Notes: generated from the sequence alone by a model not told the origin. 64,000 bases of DNA from Semisulcospira habei (GCA_036245525.1 BTPG01000004.1:214223023-214287022), one strand, 5' to 3'; counted from the stretch's first letter, positions 50,770 through 63,286 are shown. Numbers and translations are program-made.

Positions 50770-51090
50770 GAGTCCGAAATAGCTCAGGCGGTTAAGCGTC
50801 GGAGCAGGAGAGCGAAGGGAATCGCCCGGTCGTGGGTTGGAATCCCCGTCCCGGCCCCGGTAGCTGGACTCGCAATCCAGGGGGAAAAGACGGATTTGTT
50901 CCATAGCATGTCCGCTGAAAGGTCCTGGTAAATCAAAGTGGCACAGTTGCAGTGCGCCTGAGTTGATCAGTGTTCAGGTCGTATTCCATAGGCAATAGAT
51001 TTCAATGTCCCCCATAACCCGCCCGTTAGGGCCGTCCATTATCACTTCGGTGCCGTGGACGTTAAACCCGGAACTAATCAATCAATCAAT
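50770..51090 (+). mobile_element. SINE S, full length with tRNA-like head
   Basis: A-box TAGCTCAGGCGG (50780-50791) and B-box-like GGGTTGGAATCCC (50834-50846) show a tRNA-derived Pol III promoter. The body has GGTCCTGGTAAATCAAAGTG, GTTGCAGTGCGCCTGAG, CGTATTCCATAGGCAATAG, and the tail is GACGTTAAACCCGGAACTAA (TCAA)n. Seven other copies in the window lack the head or are split. The sequence GGCGGTTAAGCGTC in the A-box region is the empty site for hpN at 59862. It is not a functional tRNA: no plausible anticodon arm. Confidence 0.9.
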
Positions 51091-51092
51091 GG

Positions 51093-51215
51093 AGAGAGGG
51101 GGAAAAGGGGGGAGGGGTAAGGGTACTTGATAAGGGGTGGGTGTGGATGAAGGTGAGGGAAGGGGTGGGGTGGGGGGGGGTGGGGGTGGGGGTAGAGGGG
51201 TGTCGATAGGTAATG
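51093..51215. repeat. G-rich low complexity
   Basis: GGGGAAAAGGGG/GGGTGGGG-like purine-rich tract. Confidence 0.8.
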
Positions 51216-51692
51216 GATGAAGGAGGGTACAGAACATGAACTAATTATCACTAGTAATGATGCTTCCACGAACAGTTGACACATTGTGTTCTATGCGTTC
51301 GTAAGTCAGTCCTCTCCCTCTCCCTGCCCCCCTCTCCCCCGTCTATTCTCCATCTTACGCGCATCCAACGAGTAAATCGTCCATTTAAGGATATATCCAG
51401 ACGTTTAAAAATAACAAAATACAAACAAACAAACAAACAACGACAAGAACAACAACTATAACAAAAACCACTAGCACCAAAAACAACAACAAAGTCAATA
51501 ACGATGGACCAAATATCACTCTGCGTAGTTCGCTTATTACAAGACAACAGCCAGACATAAAAACATTGTTTCCTGGAGTCCCGACGACAATGTCTGTCAT
51601 TTATCTGGCTTATAACAGTTTTTCCATACTACAACAAAAAGCACTGGTCCTAAACGCAATTTGCCATAGATCAAACGTGTACTGTATTTGTA

Positions 51693-51755
<63 letters not shown>
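51693..51755. repeat. (AAT)n, left flank of the LTR element
   Basis: The same microsatellite resumes at 57053, so the element inserted into it. Confidence 0.95.
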
Positions 51756-52167
51756 TGTTACGATTGTGGTTGTGTTGTTCTGTGAGAGCATACATGTGTT
51801 AATCGTAGGAAACGATCCGATTTTTATTTGAGCTATCATGGTTACGTATCACGTACCTTTTCAGTGAGATTCTTTATCGTTCGTGTACATGTAACGTTGG
51901 GGAGTAGGCAACATTTTGCAACATGTTGTTTTCTGTGCGCGTGAAATTAACAGGCGTCCAGTGTGTGTTTTGAAAGGTCGTGAACGGTTTGCCATTTTTG
52001 TGAGACATCGCTGAATTAAAATATTGTTGGAACTGTTACTCCTGTGCAGCCTACATCCTTAAGCCACGTGTGACGGGTTGCAGCTGAATTAAGTTTATTT
52101 AAACGAACCTTACGTGCGTGCGTCTGGTGTGTTTATCATACTACGACTACGACTCAACCACGTAACA
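51756..52167 (+). repeat. 5' LTR with two internal deletions
   Basis: 412 bp against 976 bp for the 3' LTR. Missing segments correspond to about 56207-56371 and about 56494-56891 of the 3' LTR; the second removes the TATA-like CTTTATAAAG. Promoter function is probably lost. Confidence 0.9.
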
Positions 52168-52170
52168 TTT

Positions 52171-52188
52171 TGGCACCTCCAAAGGGAC
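52171..52188 (+). promoter_or_regulatory. Candidate primer-binding site
   Basis: TGGCACCTCCAAAGGGAC begins 3 nt after the 5' LTR. TGG complements a tRNA CCA end; I cannot assign the tRNA. Confidence 0.5.
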
Positions 52189-52249
52189 TTCTTCAGTTGA
52201 CTCAGTGGAAAGGGTAGCCGGAGAAAACAGCCAGCAGTGAAACGCAGAG

Positions 52250-53648
<1,399 letters not shown>

Positions 53649-54089
53649 GAGTGAAGTGCCGAACATGCCGGTGGTTTCAGGATTCGTCGAAAACACACCA
53701 GTGAGAGTGCTGAGAGATACCGGTTGTAGTTGCATCATCGTGAGAGAGGACCTAGTAACTGAAGACCAGAAGCTACAGGAGTGGACCACCCTCATTTTGG
53801 CCGACGGAACTGTAAGGATTATTCCCCTTGCCAATGTCAGTGTCGACACTCCGTACCTGAAAGGAGAGGTGAAGGCGTTGTGCGTCAAGACCCCTGTCTA
53901 CGATCTTATCATCGGAAACTTTGATGGTGCAAGAAACGCAGACGATCCAGATCCAGAGTGGAAACCTGAAACATGTGCTGTTACCACAAGAAGTCAAGCA
54001 AAGAAGAGTCACCAGACCATCCCTCTAAAAGTGGCGGACAACACGGAAACAGCTGTGGTGAATAGGGAAAGGCTGGTGGAGCTATAAAA

Positions 54090-55270
54090 ACGCCGACCCC
54101 ACACTTGACAAGTTCCGGGGTCAGACCGAGCCCGTGACGCGAAAGGGAAAAGAGATAACATTCGAGACCAAGAAAAATATCTTGTACCGGATATTTGACA
54201 GCAATGGAGATAAACCTGTGCGTCAAGTAGTAGTTCCTGAACCTTTGAGAATGCAGGTGATGAAATTGGCCCATGATTTCATATTAGGAGGACATTTGGG
54301 AATCAACAAGACCCTCGATAGGATCCGAGCCGTCTTCTACTGACCTGATATGGGAGGCGACGTCACCCGATTATGCAGGTCAGGCGACATGCCAGAAGAC
54401 AATTTCCAAAAGAAAACTGCGCAAGGTTCCTCTAGAGAAAATACCATTGATCGATTTGCCTTTCAAGCGCGTAGCTGTGGACCTGGTGGGGCCAATATCC
54501 CCTCTAAGTGAAGATGGTCATCGCTACATTTTGACCCTGGTGGACTTCGCTACACGTTATCCTGAGGCCATACCATTGAAGAAGATCGACACTCCAACAG
54601 TGGCAGAGGCGCTCGTCGACATGTTCAGCCGTTTGGGGATTCCTGAGGAGATCCTGAGTGACCTGGGAACTCAGTTTGTGTCCGACTGCATGGAGGAAGT
54701 CAACCGGCTATTGAGCATCCGACACTTTACTACCACCCCTTATCACCCCATGTGTAACGGGTTGGTTGAAAAGTTTAATGGAACATTGAAGGCTATGCTG
54801 AAGAAACTGTGCTGAACAGCCAAGGTTGTGGCATAGATGCCTTGCTCTTCGCATACCGTGAAGTTCATCAGGATTCGACAGGGTTTTCTCCTTTTGAATT
54901 ACTGTATGGTAGGACTGTAAGGGGGCCCATGCACATCCTGAAGGAGCTGTGGACGCGCCTGAGGTGAAGATCAGCTACCAGTATGTCTTCGACCTGAGAG
55001 AGAAGCTGGAAGATACCCTCAGGATGGCTCGAAAAGAACTGGGGAAGGCGCAGAACAAGGGAAAGCATTATTACTATGATCGTAAGGCGAAACCTCGACG
55101 ATTCCAGCCAGGTGACCAGGTATTGGTTCTTCTTCCTACCGACAAAACAAACTCCTGATGCAGTGGAAGGGGCCCTCGTTGTCGACACAGTGGTTGGCAT
55201 CAACGACTACAGAGTCAAGGTCAACAACAAGGTGAAAACTTACCATGCTAATCTGCTGAAGAAGTATATT
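54090..55270 (+). pseudogene. Integrase, broken
   Basis: N-terminal zinc-binding part shows HDFILGGHLGINKT (the H...H half); the following tryptophan is TGA (54341-54343), and the CXXC half lies in a shifted frame near 54375-54400. The catalytic core open from 54447 has D at 54480 (VDLVGP), D at 54660 (SDLGTQF) and E at 54768 (GLVEKF), spacing D-59-D-35-E, as in gypsy-type integrases. A stop at about 54813 and another frameshift near 55150 precede a C-terminal domain ending KVKTYHANLLKKYI. Not functional. Confidence 0.9.
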
Positions 55271-55744
55271 GAGAGAGGTCGTCAAGACAAAACACAACTG
55301 GCAGCATCGGTGCGTCTTGCTGATGAAAAGCTAGACGACGAGAACCTGTTTGACCTTAATGAACTCCGCCACAAGGAGGATGTAGAAGACATCCAGTTCG
55401 GTCAGAATCTGACACAGACTCAACGAGAAGAACTGCGCGTCCTGACTCAAGAGTTCGAGCATGGGTTTACACCTGACCCAGGGACAACAGACACCGTCCA
55501 GCACGAGGTTAATCTGACATCGAACAAGCCGGATAACGACGAGCCTTGTCGTCTGCTTCGCAACACAAGAGATAGACTGAGGGAGAATGTTGGGAAGACG
55601 ACGGACTCGGGAGTCGTCAGAGATTCCAGCTCGCCAGTGGTTATCGCGAAGGAACCAGAGAGATCCAATTTGGTGTGTATGGACTTTCATACTTTCCGTA
55701 AGCCGACAGTGTTCGACCTAGGACCAGTAACCTTTGAACTGTGA
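55271..55744 (+). pseudogene. Reverse transcriptase N-terminal fragment
   Basis: In frame after integrase comes a linker with LTQTQREELRVLTQEFEHGF, then PGTTDTVQHEVNLTSNKP, GVVRDSSSPVVIAKE and VCMDFHTFRKPTVFD. This is the conserved lead-in to gypsy RT (substrate-strand entry, SPYASP-like and VDYRKLN-like motifs), here worn. The palm with YXDD is missing: the frame stops at 55742-55744. Confidence 0.85.
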
Positions 55745-55807
55745 ACTGTACCCCATGATTTGGAGATGTTTCAGAAGTAAACTTTGACATTAATTTTTAG
55801 TTTAATC

Positions 55808-55855
55808 AAGGGCTCGCAGAACTTTGGAGCGGATTACCTGAGCAGAACAGTTTAA
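55808..55855 (+). pseudogene. C-terminal end of RNase H/pol
   Basis: A 15-codon stretch KGSQNFGADYLSRTV then TAA. The ADYLSR motif is the conserved end of the gypsy RT-RNase H module. Its position at the pol terminus confirms that RT-RNase H was last, after integrase, and that the middle has been deleted. Confidence 0.75.
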
Positions 55856-56061
55856 AGAAACATTTTGGTGTCCATGAGAGTTTAAAGGGACATGTCTTCG
55901 CTCAGGACAGTTTAAAGGAGCTGTGAGACGATCATTTTAAAAGTAGTTGATTTGATTTCATTTTGATGTGAGATTTTTTATTATTTATGGTTTTGTGTAG
56001 GTTTACACATCCACAACCGTATTTTGAGGTTTGAGAAGACATTTTTGTGAAATTTCATTCT

Positions 56062-56076
56062 AAAAGAGGGGGGTAA
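56062..56076 (+). promoter_or_regulatory. Polypurine tract
   Basis: AAAAGAGGGGGG followed by TAA immediately before the 3' LTR; primes plus-strand DNA in LTR elements. Confidence 0.8.
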
Positions 56077-57052
56077 TGTTACGATTGTGGTTGTGTTGTC
56101 CTGTGAGAGCATACATGTGTTAATCGTAGGAAACGATCCGATTTTTATTTGAGCTATCATGGTTACGTATCACGTACCTTTTCAGTGAGATTCTTTATCG
56201 TTCGTGCATGATAGCGGATTTGGTTTTGTTGTGATACGCTAATTCATCAAGTTTAGTCCGGAAGCTTCTAGAAAAGTCGCGCGGAGAAGAGCGGTCGATT
56301 GTTGTTTTGCGTAGATTAGCTGAGAATGAACCAGAACGTTCGAGCAAAATCGCGCTGTCTAGTGACCTCGAACATGTAACATCGGGGAGTAGGCAACATT
56401 TTGCAACATGTTGTTTTCTGTGCGCGTGAAATTGACAGCCGTCCAGTGTGTGTTTTGAAAGGTCGTGAACGGTTTGCCATATTTTTGTGAGACGTCATTA
56501 CACAATAGGATTTGGGGCTGAAATGAACAGTCGAATTTTTGTAGACTATTTCAGTTTATTCCAGAAAGTTCTTCTTGTATTAATATTTATGAGTTTCAGT
56601 TACGTGTTCCGTTCTGATTGGTTGTGTTGAGTAAATTCTTTGGATTATTCAAGAAAGTTGTCTTACTTTATAAAGTTATTGCTAGGAGAGCACGTGTGTA
56701 CATTGTCTTGCATTGTCAGTTGTAGAGAGTTTATCGTAGGTACGTGGCCCGTATATGGTGTACATTGTGAGAGACGCAGCGTAACGGTGGTGTACGTTGT
56801 ATGAGAAACTTTGTGTCGCCAGTGTGGACATTTGCAGAAGAGACATTGTATCAGTGTTGGTGCATTTGGGAATGCATTGTGTGGAGATCGCATCGCTGAA
56901 TTAAAATATTGTTGGAACTGTTACTCCAGTGTAGCCTACATCCTTAAGCCACGTGTGACGGGTTGCAGCTGAATGAAGTTTATTTAAAAGAACCTTACGT
57001 GCGTGCGTCTGGTGTGTTTATCATACTACGACTACGACTCAACCACGTAACA
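56077..57052 (+). repeat. 3' LTR, full length (976 bp)
   Basis: TGTTACGATTGTGG ... CCACGTAACA. TATA-like CTTTATAAAG near 56660, ATTAAA-type signal near 56900. Compare solo LTR 41567-42437. Confidence 0.92.
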
Positions 57053-57060
57053 ATAACAAC

Positions 57061-57124
<64 letters not shown>

Positions 57125-57230
57125 GTACTCATAACACTAATAATACTAACATACAAATAAAGATGTTGATGATAATAATCATGACAATAATAATAATTCA
57201 ATCATTATCATCATCATCATCATCATATTT
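57053..57230. repeat. (AAT)n and (ATC)n microsatellites
   Basis: (AAT)n 57057-57124; (ATC)n about 57202-57227. Confidence 0.92.
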
Positions 57231-57235
57231 ATAAA

Positions 57236-57371
57236 CTCCCTGCAGTGCAGGCTCTAAGGCAAAGTCCCTGCAGTGCAGGCTCTAAGGCAAAGTCCCTGCA
57301 GTGCAGGCTCTAAGGCAAAGTCCCTGGCAGTGCAGGCTCTAAGGCAAACTCCCTGCAGTGCAGGCTCTAAG
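57236..57371 (+). repeat. 28-bp tandem array, about 5 units
   Basis: TCCCTGCAGTGCAGGCTCTA AGGCAAAG; one unit has an extra G. CTGCAGTGCAG is itself a small palindrome. Confidence 0.95.
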
Positions 57372-57670
57372 CACTGCACATGGCAAGACAAAAATGACAA
57401 AAACTTGAAGAAACAAAAATCGCGCGTAACTTTCTGTTTTCTCAAACACTCTCTCCTCTAGCTCTCCCCTCCTCCTCTCCCCTCCTCCTCCCCCCTATCC
57501 TTCTCCCGTCCATCACCACACAGTCAGGCTCCTTTCCTGTTGAGTTTGGTACTAACCGGGGTGTTTTCAAACACTCGCAAGCAAACTTGTCCCTAGTGTG
57601 TCACCGTCGTGCAAAGTCGTCCTCTCATTACAGCTCCCGTAGGTTCCGCCTTGTCTTGAATCAAACGCAC
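57372..57670. other. No recognisable feature
   Basis: Pyrimidine-rich CTCCTCTCCCC stretch at 57450-57500; nothing else. Confidence 0.4.
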
Positions 57671-57675
57671 TCAAT

Positions 57676-57880
57676 TTAACCCATTTAACCCCGAGGTCCC
57701 ACTTTGCAGGTGTCGCTTAACGACTATCAACCAGCTGCAGGAGGTGGATCGACCATGATAATTCAAGGGTAGTGCCAGATTAGCTTGGTGCCTGTCGGCG
57801 CCAAGCTAATCTGGCACTACCCTTGAATTATCACGGTCGATCCATCGCCTGCTGTAGTGCGTCAGGCGTAAGAGGGTTGC
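57676..57880. mobile_element. hpB MITE
   Basis: TTAACCCATTTAACCCCGAGG, ACTATCAACCAGCTGCAGG, near-perfect hairpin with centre GGTGCCTGTCGGCGCC, right end GTAAGAGGGTTGC (TTAA decayed to TTGC). Confidence 0.88.
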
Positions 57881-57998
57881 ATTTTCGTCCCACAAAAAAA
57901 GCACAACCCTTGCGCTTCAAGGCACAGCTTTTTTTTCAACGCAACTTCGGCACCGAAGAACTTTTCAGCTCAAGAAGCAAGGACACAAAATACATCGA

Positions 57999-58110
57999 GC
58001 AAGAGACATATAACCTCGTGAGCACCCCGCGACTGCGAGGTTTATGAGGTTCTATGTCTCTTGCAGTTGGGTGGTGTTGGCTTTTTTCTCTGCCTCGTTA
58101 AAAGGGTTAA
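57999..58110. mobile_element. hpA hairpin and right flank
   Basis: GCAAGAGACATATAACCTCG and partner (57999-58064), then GTTGGGTGGTGTTGG, CTCTGCCTCG and GGGTTAA (58107-58110). Left end unclear. Confidence 0.78.
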
Positions 58111-58512
58111 AAACGAAGACGGAGTTGTTCCCCTTTGCTGGACACTTAAAAAACCAACAACAAAAACTGAACCCGCCACTTTTCCTTTAATTGGTGAATC
58201 TAATTTACATTCTCTAAAGAAGGTTGGCGTGTGCGTGCTGTCGAATCCTGTCCGAATTTAGCATCGCTAATTTGAGACACCAGCCTCCATTCATCAGGAG
58301 AAGAAAAAACACTCGCCACCCAAACATCTGTGGAGAAACCGCAAGAAGTTGGACGCAAAACAGACACATGAAAGTCCCTCGAAAACCTGAAAGTGCGCCG
58401 GTATTAGCATCCGCCATATCATTATTAGCGAGGTTACGTTTAGGCCGAACGACTGTGAACCACGGACGAGAGCGAAATCACAGTGGACAGCCAGTTTCTG
58501 CTATAAGCGTAG

Positions 58513-58602
58513 AGAACATTCCAAACATCTCTAAGAGGCATAGATCCTCATGAGCCCTCCGGGCTCATGAGGATCTATGCCTCTTGGAGATGTTCAGAGT
58601 GT
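58513..58602. mobile_element. hpA variant hairpin, long arms
   Basis: GAACATTCCAAACATCTCTA AGAGGCATAGATCC pairs with GGATCTATGCCTCTTGGAGA TGTTCAGAGTGTT; centre GCCCTCCGGGC. Reference for the telomere-like expansion at 15395. Confidence 0.88.
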
Positions 58603-58786
58603 TTTGTTTAGTGCTGCCGTTCATTGTTGAGAGTCGTTGGCTTCAAACGTAACCTCAATGATCATTCAGCCTGATTCCTTAGAAGAAACAACTTAACAAA
58701 CACACAAACAGGAAAAGGACAGTTTTGCAGGAATAACAAACACACGAGTAAACAAGCAAGAAACGTTCAGAGAATAATTCAGGGGA

Positions 58787-58968
58787 AGAAAAGGCTTGTT
58801 CAATAGCATGTCCGTGGAAAGTTCCTGGTGAGTCAAAGTGGCACAGTTGCAGTGCGCCTGAATTGATCTGTGTTCACGCAATGGACGTCCCTGTTCTCCA
58901 TGACCCGCCCGTCCGGGCCGACCATTATCAGTTCGGTGCCGTGGACGTTATACTCCGAAATAACCAAC
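58787..58968 (+). mobile_element. SINE S (tail part)
   Basis: CTTGTTCAATAGCATGTCCG, GTGGCACAGTTGCAGTGCG, ACCATTATCAGTTCGGTGCC G, GACGTTATACTCCGAAATAA CC. Head missing. Confidence 0.85.
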
Positions 58969-59420
58969 AAAAGAAACGCACAAACAATTAAAAAAAGTTC
59001 AACCAAGCAAGCAAGCAAGCAACCAACCAAATAACCAACCAACCAGCAAACCGACCAAATCAGCGCACATCCAAACATGCACCCAATTTTGTCCGTAAGT
59101 CAACGCACGGAAGCAGACTAAACACCAACCAACATTTCCACACAAGCACAAATTTATCCAAACGCCTTATTCGGTGAGAGCGTCACTGCGAGGCAGTTTG
59201 ACATTTGCGTGGCTTTGTGTCGGGAGGTATAGTCAACAAATCCTTTCCCTCCCGCTAATCCCCGGTAATCTACTGTCGCTAAACTGCTAAACATCACAGA
59301 TACCCGACAAGCCCTCGGCAATGTTTCACGTTCCCATCACCAGGTCGCGGGCAACAATCCGGCGGCAACGCACAGTCCTCGACTCAACCCGAAAGATTCC
59401 TCAATTTGCGGATGGTAATG
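58969..59420. other. Imperfect (AACC)n near 59005-59050; otherwise nothing
   Basis: CAAGCAAGCAAGCAACCAAC-type stretch, probably continuing the SINE tail. No gene seen. Confidence 0.45.
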
Positions 59421-59423
59421 TCA

Positions 59424-59491
59424 GCAAAAGGCATAGATTCTCATGAGCCCCTGGCTGCAGGCAGGGGCTCATGAGAATCTATGCCTCTTGC
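59424..59491. mobile_element. hpA hairpin core
   Basis: GCAAAAGGCATAGATTCTCA TGAGCCCCTGGCTGCAGGCA and exact partner ending CCTCTTGC; preceded by GGTAATGTCA. Confidence 0.85.
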
Positions 59492-59820
59492 AGATGGAAC
59501 GACTGTATGAGCACGGTGGAACAGTAAGAGTCTATGAACAAGATTTGTGTCTGATATTGCGGTTTATGGACGGTCAGGATAATGACGCGCTCTTCACGAT
59601 TGCTGCGCACGGGACAGCCGCGTGGAACTGTAAAAGGTATGAGAGGGAGATAAATATTTAATTAAATTCTACTTTATTTGAGTTTTTGACAGGAACATGT
59701 ATAGTCTGTTAGGCTGCCCTACTGTAGTTTGTAGGTATACAGTACATACATTCTAAAGTTCCTCCTGTATTGTATAACTTGAAGAATGTTTCAATAGGGA
59801 CGACCCGGCCATGGCCGGAA
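59492..59820. other. No recognisable feature
   Basis: A 72-codon frame crosses the hpA edge (59443-59661) without any known domain. Confidence 0.4.
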
Positions 59821-59839
59821 CACAACGAATTACTAATCA

Positions 59840-60440
59840 GAGTCCGAAATAGCTCAGACGGTTAAAGACCCACTACCGTTCAAAGATGCACTTTTGTAAC
59901 ATATGGTTACGATACAATGACTCCACTCCGTTCTAGAAATACAACGCTTTCAGTACGAGAAACGGCTAAAAATAGATTGACACGCTAACGGCAGCGCAGA
60001 ATAAATAAGTGCGATTACGCGTGTGCTTTTGCTGCGTGTCGAAACTGCTGTTAATGTACATTAGGTGCGTCGACAAGGAGTAACAAACACAAATGGTGCT
60101 GAAATGTGTCTTCAGATTTATGCGTAATGGTACTTTAAGCGTCGGTGCGAAAAAAGGGAATCGCCGGGTCGTAGGGTCGAGTCCCTGTCTCGGTCTTAGT
60201 AGCTGGACTCGAAATTCAGGGGCGGAGGGGCGGGGGGGGGGGGGAGGGGGAAGACGGGCTTGTTCAACAGCATGTCGGTTGATAGGTCCTGGTAAATCAA
60301 AGTGGCACAGTTGCAGTGCGCCTTAATTGATCAGTGTTCAGGTCGTACTCCATAGGCAATAGATTTCCCTGTCTCCCATAACCCGCCCGCCAGGGCCGTG
60401 TATTATCACTTCGGTGCCGTGGACGCTAAACTCCGAACTA
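59840..60440 (+). mobile_element. SINE S, full length but split by hpN
   Basis: AGTCCGAAATAGCTCAGACGG (A-box) is cut at TTAA; after hpN it continues GCGTCGGTGCG, GGGTCGAGTCCC (B-box), then the S body with an inserted G-rich stretch (60225-60250) and the tail GACGCTAAACTCCGAACTAA C. Confidence 0.9.
59862..60138 (+). mobile_element. hpN element with TTAA duplication
   Basis: TTAA (59862-59865), AGACCCACTACCG ... GTAATGGTACT, TTAA (60135-60138); 269-bp body. The intact S copy at 50770 has a single TTAA at this point. Imperfect terminal repeats. No coding capacity. Confidence 0.93.
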
Positions 60441-60525
60441 ACCGAACCAACACGACGAATCACACGCCTAATGACTAAATTGTTTTTAATACATACGATA
60501 GCATTAAGAGTGATAGTACATTTGC

Positions 60526-60738
60526 TTAACCTTTTAACCGCCGAGAAAAATGGAACACCACACAACCTCAGGAGGTATAGATCCTCATGAGCCCCCGCAA
60601 TTGCGGGGGCTCATGAGGATCTATACCTCTTGCTAAGACCAGTTTGTATCCACGTTTCTTGGATGGCGGCTGCTTCTGGTCGATGAATAAACAAAGATTT
60701 CATAACAAAATATACGTGTAGTGGCAAGGAAGGGGTTA
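60526..60738. mobile_element. hpA MITE, complete
   Basis: TTAACCTTTTAACCGCCGAG to GTGGCAAGGAAGGGGTTAA; hairpin about 60568-60633, perfect around GCAATTGC. Confidence 0.9.
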
Positions 60739-61011
60739 ACGAAACAGAACAGAAACACGCAGACACGCACACAGGCACACAAGCACGCAAGCACGCAGGC
60801 GCGATCACATGAGAGTATGGAAATTGGTAGATTTGTCAAGTTTTGTAAGTTGACTTCCAGGCATTGGAAAACACGCGTGGGAAGTCCTGACACAGCCCAC
60901 AACACCAACACAACCAGATCGTGACCATGGAGACCAACGCTACGCAATTCTAGAATGATCAAAGGGACTGTGATTAATCAACCACACATTTCCGAGATGT
61001 CATTATGACCC

Positions 61012-61332
61012 CCCCCCCAACAACAACAACAACAAAAACAAACAAACAAACAAACAAACAAAAAAACAAACAAACAAAAAACAAACAAACAAACAAAAAA
61101 CAAACAAACAAACAAACAAACCCAACCCAACAACAACCACAACCCTCCCAAACAAACAAACAAACAAACAAACAAACAAACAAACAAACAAACAAACAAA
61201 CAATACAAACAAAATAAACAAAAAACAAAACCAACCCCAACAAAACAACACCAACAAAAAACAAACGAAGAAACAAACTACCACCACCACCACCAACAAC
61301 AACAACAGAAACAGCAACTACAACAACAAAGC
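61012..61332. repeat. (AAAC)n / (AAC)n compound microsatellite
   Basis: Begins with C9 (61010-61018) and runs through AAC and AAAC units with AAAAC variants. Leu/Phe/Val/Cys frames on the minus strand are artefacts. Confidence 0.95.
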
Positions 61333-61413
61333 AAACACATGTCATGACAATGTCTAAATGCGTGTGCTATTCTGTGACGTTCGGCCTTACGGCTAGAAGT
61401 ACAATGTAGAAGT

Positions 61414-61536
61414 CTAGCTCTTTGCGTGTCCGCGGTAGCGGTTTTAGTCGCGATGATTCCTGCAGGAATAACAACATCCTGACGTCCTGCAGGAACCATC
61501 GCGACTAAAACCGCTACCGACACGCAAAGAGCTAGA
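61414..61536. mobile_element. hpE hairpin, third copy
   Basis: TCTAGCTCTTTGCGTGTCCG CGGTAGCGGTTTTAGTCGCG pairs with its complement ending GCAAAGAGCTAGA. The centre CTGCAGGAATAACAACATCC differs from the other copies, and TTAA is not retained at the ends. Confidence 0.85.
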
Positions 61537-61712
61537 ATGGAACTTGTACTGCTAAGAGCCCGGTCACGCCGCGCTAGAACACAAAGACAGAAGGACAAGA
61601 ATTCTTGATGAACGAAACCCAAACCAAACCAAACTAGGCAATGGCCCAAAACACAAACAAGACTGTCATGGACGTGTCTGTCCAAAGTCTAGACGCTGCC
61701 CTTCCACTTCAG

Positions 61713-61934
61713 TTAACCCCATCACTGCCGAGAAAAATTGAGTGAACACGACCCAACGGCAAGAGACATAGATCCTCATGAGTCCCCCGCGACTGCGGGG
61801 GCTCATGAGGATCTATGCCTCTTGCTGAGACCAATTTGTAGCCATATTTCTTGGACGGTTGTGACTTTTGGTCTTTGAATGAACACAGATTTCAGAAAAC
61901 AAAAATGTGCGTGCAGTGGCAGGGAAGGGGTTAA
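61713..61934. mobile_element. hpA MITE, long form, complete
   Basis: TTAACCCCATCACTGCCGAG to GCAGTGGCAGGGAAGGGGTTAA, 222 bp, hairpin 61759-61825. Flank CTTGGACGGTTGTGACTTTT GGTC is the clean ancestor-like form of the 44-bp array unit at 43570. Confidence 0.93.
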
Positions 61935-62012
61935 ATATGTCCTAAACACCCGCGCCAAACAGACACGATGGGTCTCCATTTATTTTTAGACAGGTTTCGA
62001 TAGCAAACTGTA

Positions 62013-62013
<1 letters not shown>

Positions 62014-62046
<33 letters not shown>
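62014..62046. repeat. Poly-C tract (33)
   Basis: Uninterrupted C33, the longest homopolymer in the window. Confidence 0.95.
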
Positions 62047-62048
<2 letters not shown>

Positions 62049-62359
62049 TTCAATGCAATGTAGTAGTGAAATTGCGGATGTAATGTCACGACACTAGCCC
62101 AAAACACAAACACACATCAAAGGGTAGCCGGTTTATTTTTTACACTTCCGACCCACGAACCATTGAGATCCTCCTAATTTCCGGTGGATTTTTGAGGCCA
62201 GGCGTACTACAAAAGGCTCTCTAACAATAGGTGCAGATTTCAGCCAATCGGAACTGCCGAGAAAACGTCAAGGTTTGTGTTTATCTTTCTCCGTGTAAAA
62301 ACGAAAATAATCCGAACGTCTTGGCGGCCTACGCCGCTTTGGCCTAGACAAAATACTTT

Positions 62360-62425
62360 GCATGATGCGTAGATCCTCATGAGAACCCGCATTCGCGGGG
62401 CCTCATGAGGATCTACGTCTCTTGC
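62360..62425. mobile_element. hpA hairpin
   Basis: GCATGATGCGTAGATCCTCA TGAG ... CCTCATGAGGATCTACGTCT C. Left flank GGAACTGCCGAGAAAACGTC at 62250. Confidence 0.8.
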
Positions 62426-62895
62426 AACTTGATAACGGTGATTCACCAAAGTGTCGCCTGCCAACCAGCTACATGAGTGACATGTTCAAGTACGACTACT
62501 CGATGTGGCTTACGTTGTCATTATCTCCCTTCAAGTGTTTGCGAAGCTCCTTTGAGTTTCGCTGTTGGCACAGACGGGTGTACATTCGAGTGCTTTTAAT
62601 GCGCGGAATGCGAGACCACTTTGGCGAGATACGGCAGGTGCACGAAAAATTAGTAAAACAACACACCCATACTTCAATAGTTTTCTTCCGAATTCGTGTA
62701 ATGGCTGACGCCCCTCAGTCTTCCATTCAGCCCGGCGCCGCAGTGACTGAATGACGTAGCATGTTTTGCGTCACTTTTCAGTCACGTCTAACAAATGGAG
62801 AGGCCGCTGGACTTATTACGAGGGGTGTAAATTGTTGTTGTTTGACACTTCACTACCAGTGATCACAAGCTGTGTTATTAAAATCATCGTGAGTT
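62426..62895. other. No gene recognised
   Basis: A 110-codon plus-strand frame (62422-62754) is open but shows no family I know; low confidence either way. Confidence 0.4.
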
Positions 62896-62902
62896 GAGTT
62901 CC

Positions 62903-63212
62903 CTGGTGGGCCCACATGAACCCCTTCTGGCAACCGTGGAACGGCGCAAGCTTGCTTGGTTTGGCCACGTGACCCGACACAACACCTTGTCCAAGACTAT
63001 CCTCCAAGGCACTCTCGAAGGAAGTCGTCGGCGAGGTCGTCAGAGAAAGAGTTGGGTCGCAAACATAAAATAATGGACCGAACTCGAGATGCCAGACTTG
63101 CTTGCCACCGCCCAAAATAGAACTCAGTGGAGAGCACTGTCTGTTGCTGCTGCCTTTCAGTCCCCCCAACGCCCAGTTCGGGCAAGGGACTGATGATGAT
63201 GATGATGAGTTG
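62903..63212 (+). pseudogene. LINE C-terminal RT tail with (GAT)n end
   Basis: LVGPHEPLLATVERRKLAWF GHVTRH, then GSRRRGRQRKSWVANIK, a TAA stop, WTELEMPDLLATAQNRTQWR AL, and a tail RPVRARD-stop followed by (TGA)n. This is the conserved last about 90 residues of a widespread animal non-LTR clade. 3' end intact, 5' end truncated, one nonsense codon. Confidence 0.88.
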
Positions 63213-63286
63213 ATTTAAAGTTGAGATTCTCAGCCGCACAGTAGTCGACTGAACGTGCGGGGCCGGACACTGACAAACTGAGGCGT

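Noticed and set aside
50770..50850. Functional tRNA gene
   Set aside because: A and B boxes are present, but the anticodon arm and acceptor pairing are not, and the sequence continues into a repeated SINE body.
55745..56061. Envelope-like gene after pol
   Set aside because: Only short AGTTTAAAG-type repeats and no open frame lie between the end of RNase H and the polypurine tract.
62422..62754. 110-codon frame as a host gene
   Set aside because: It begins at the edge of an hpA hairpin and shows no known motif; left unannotated.
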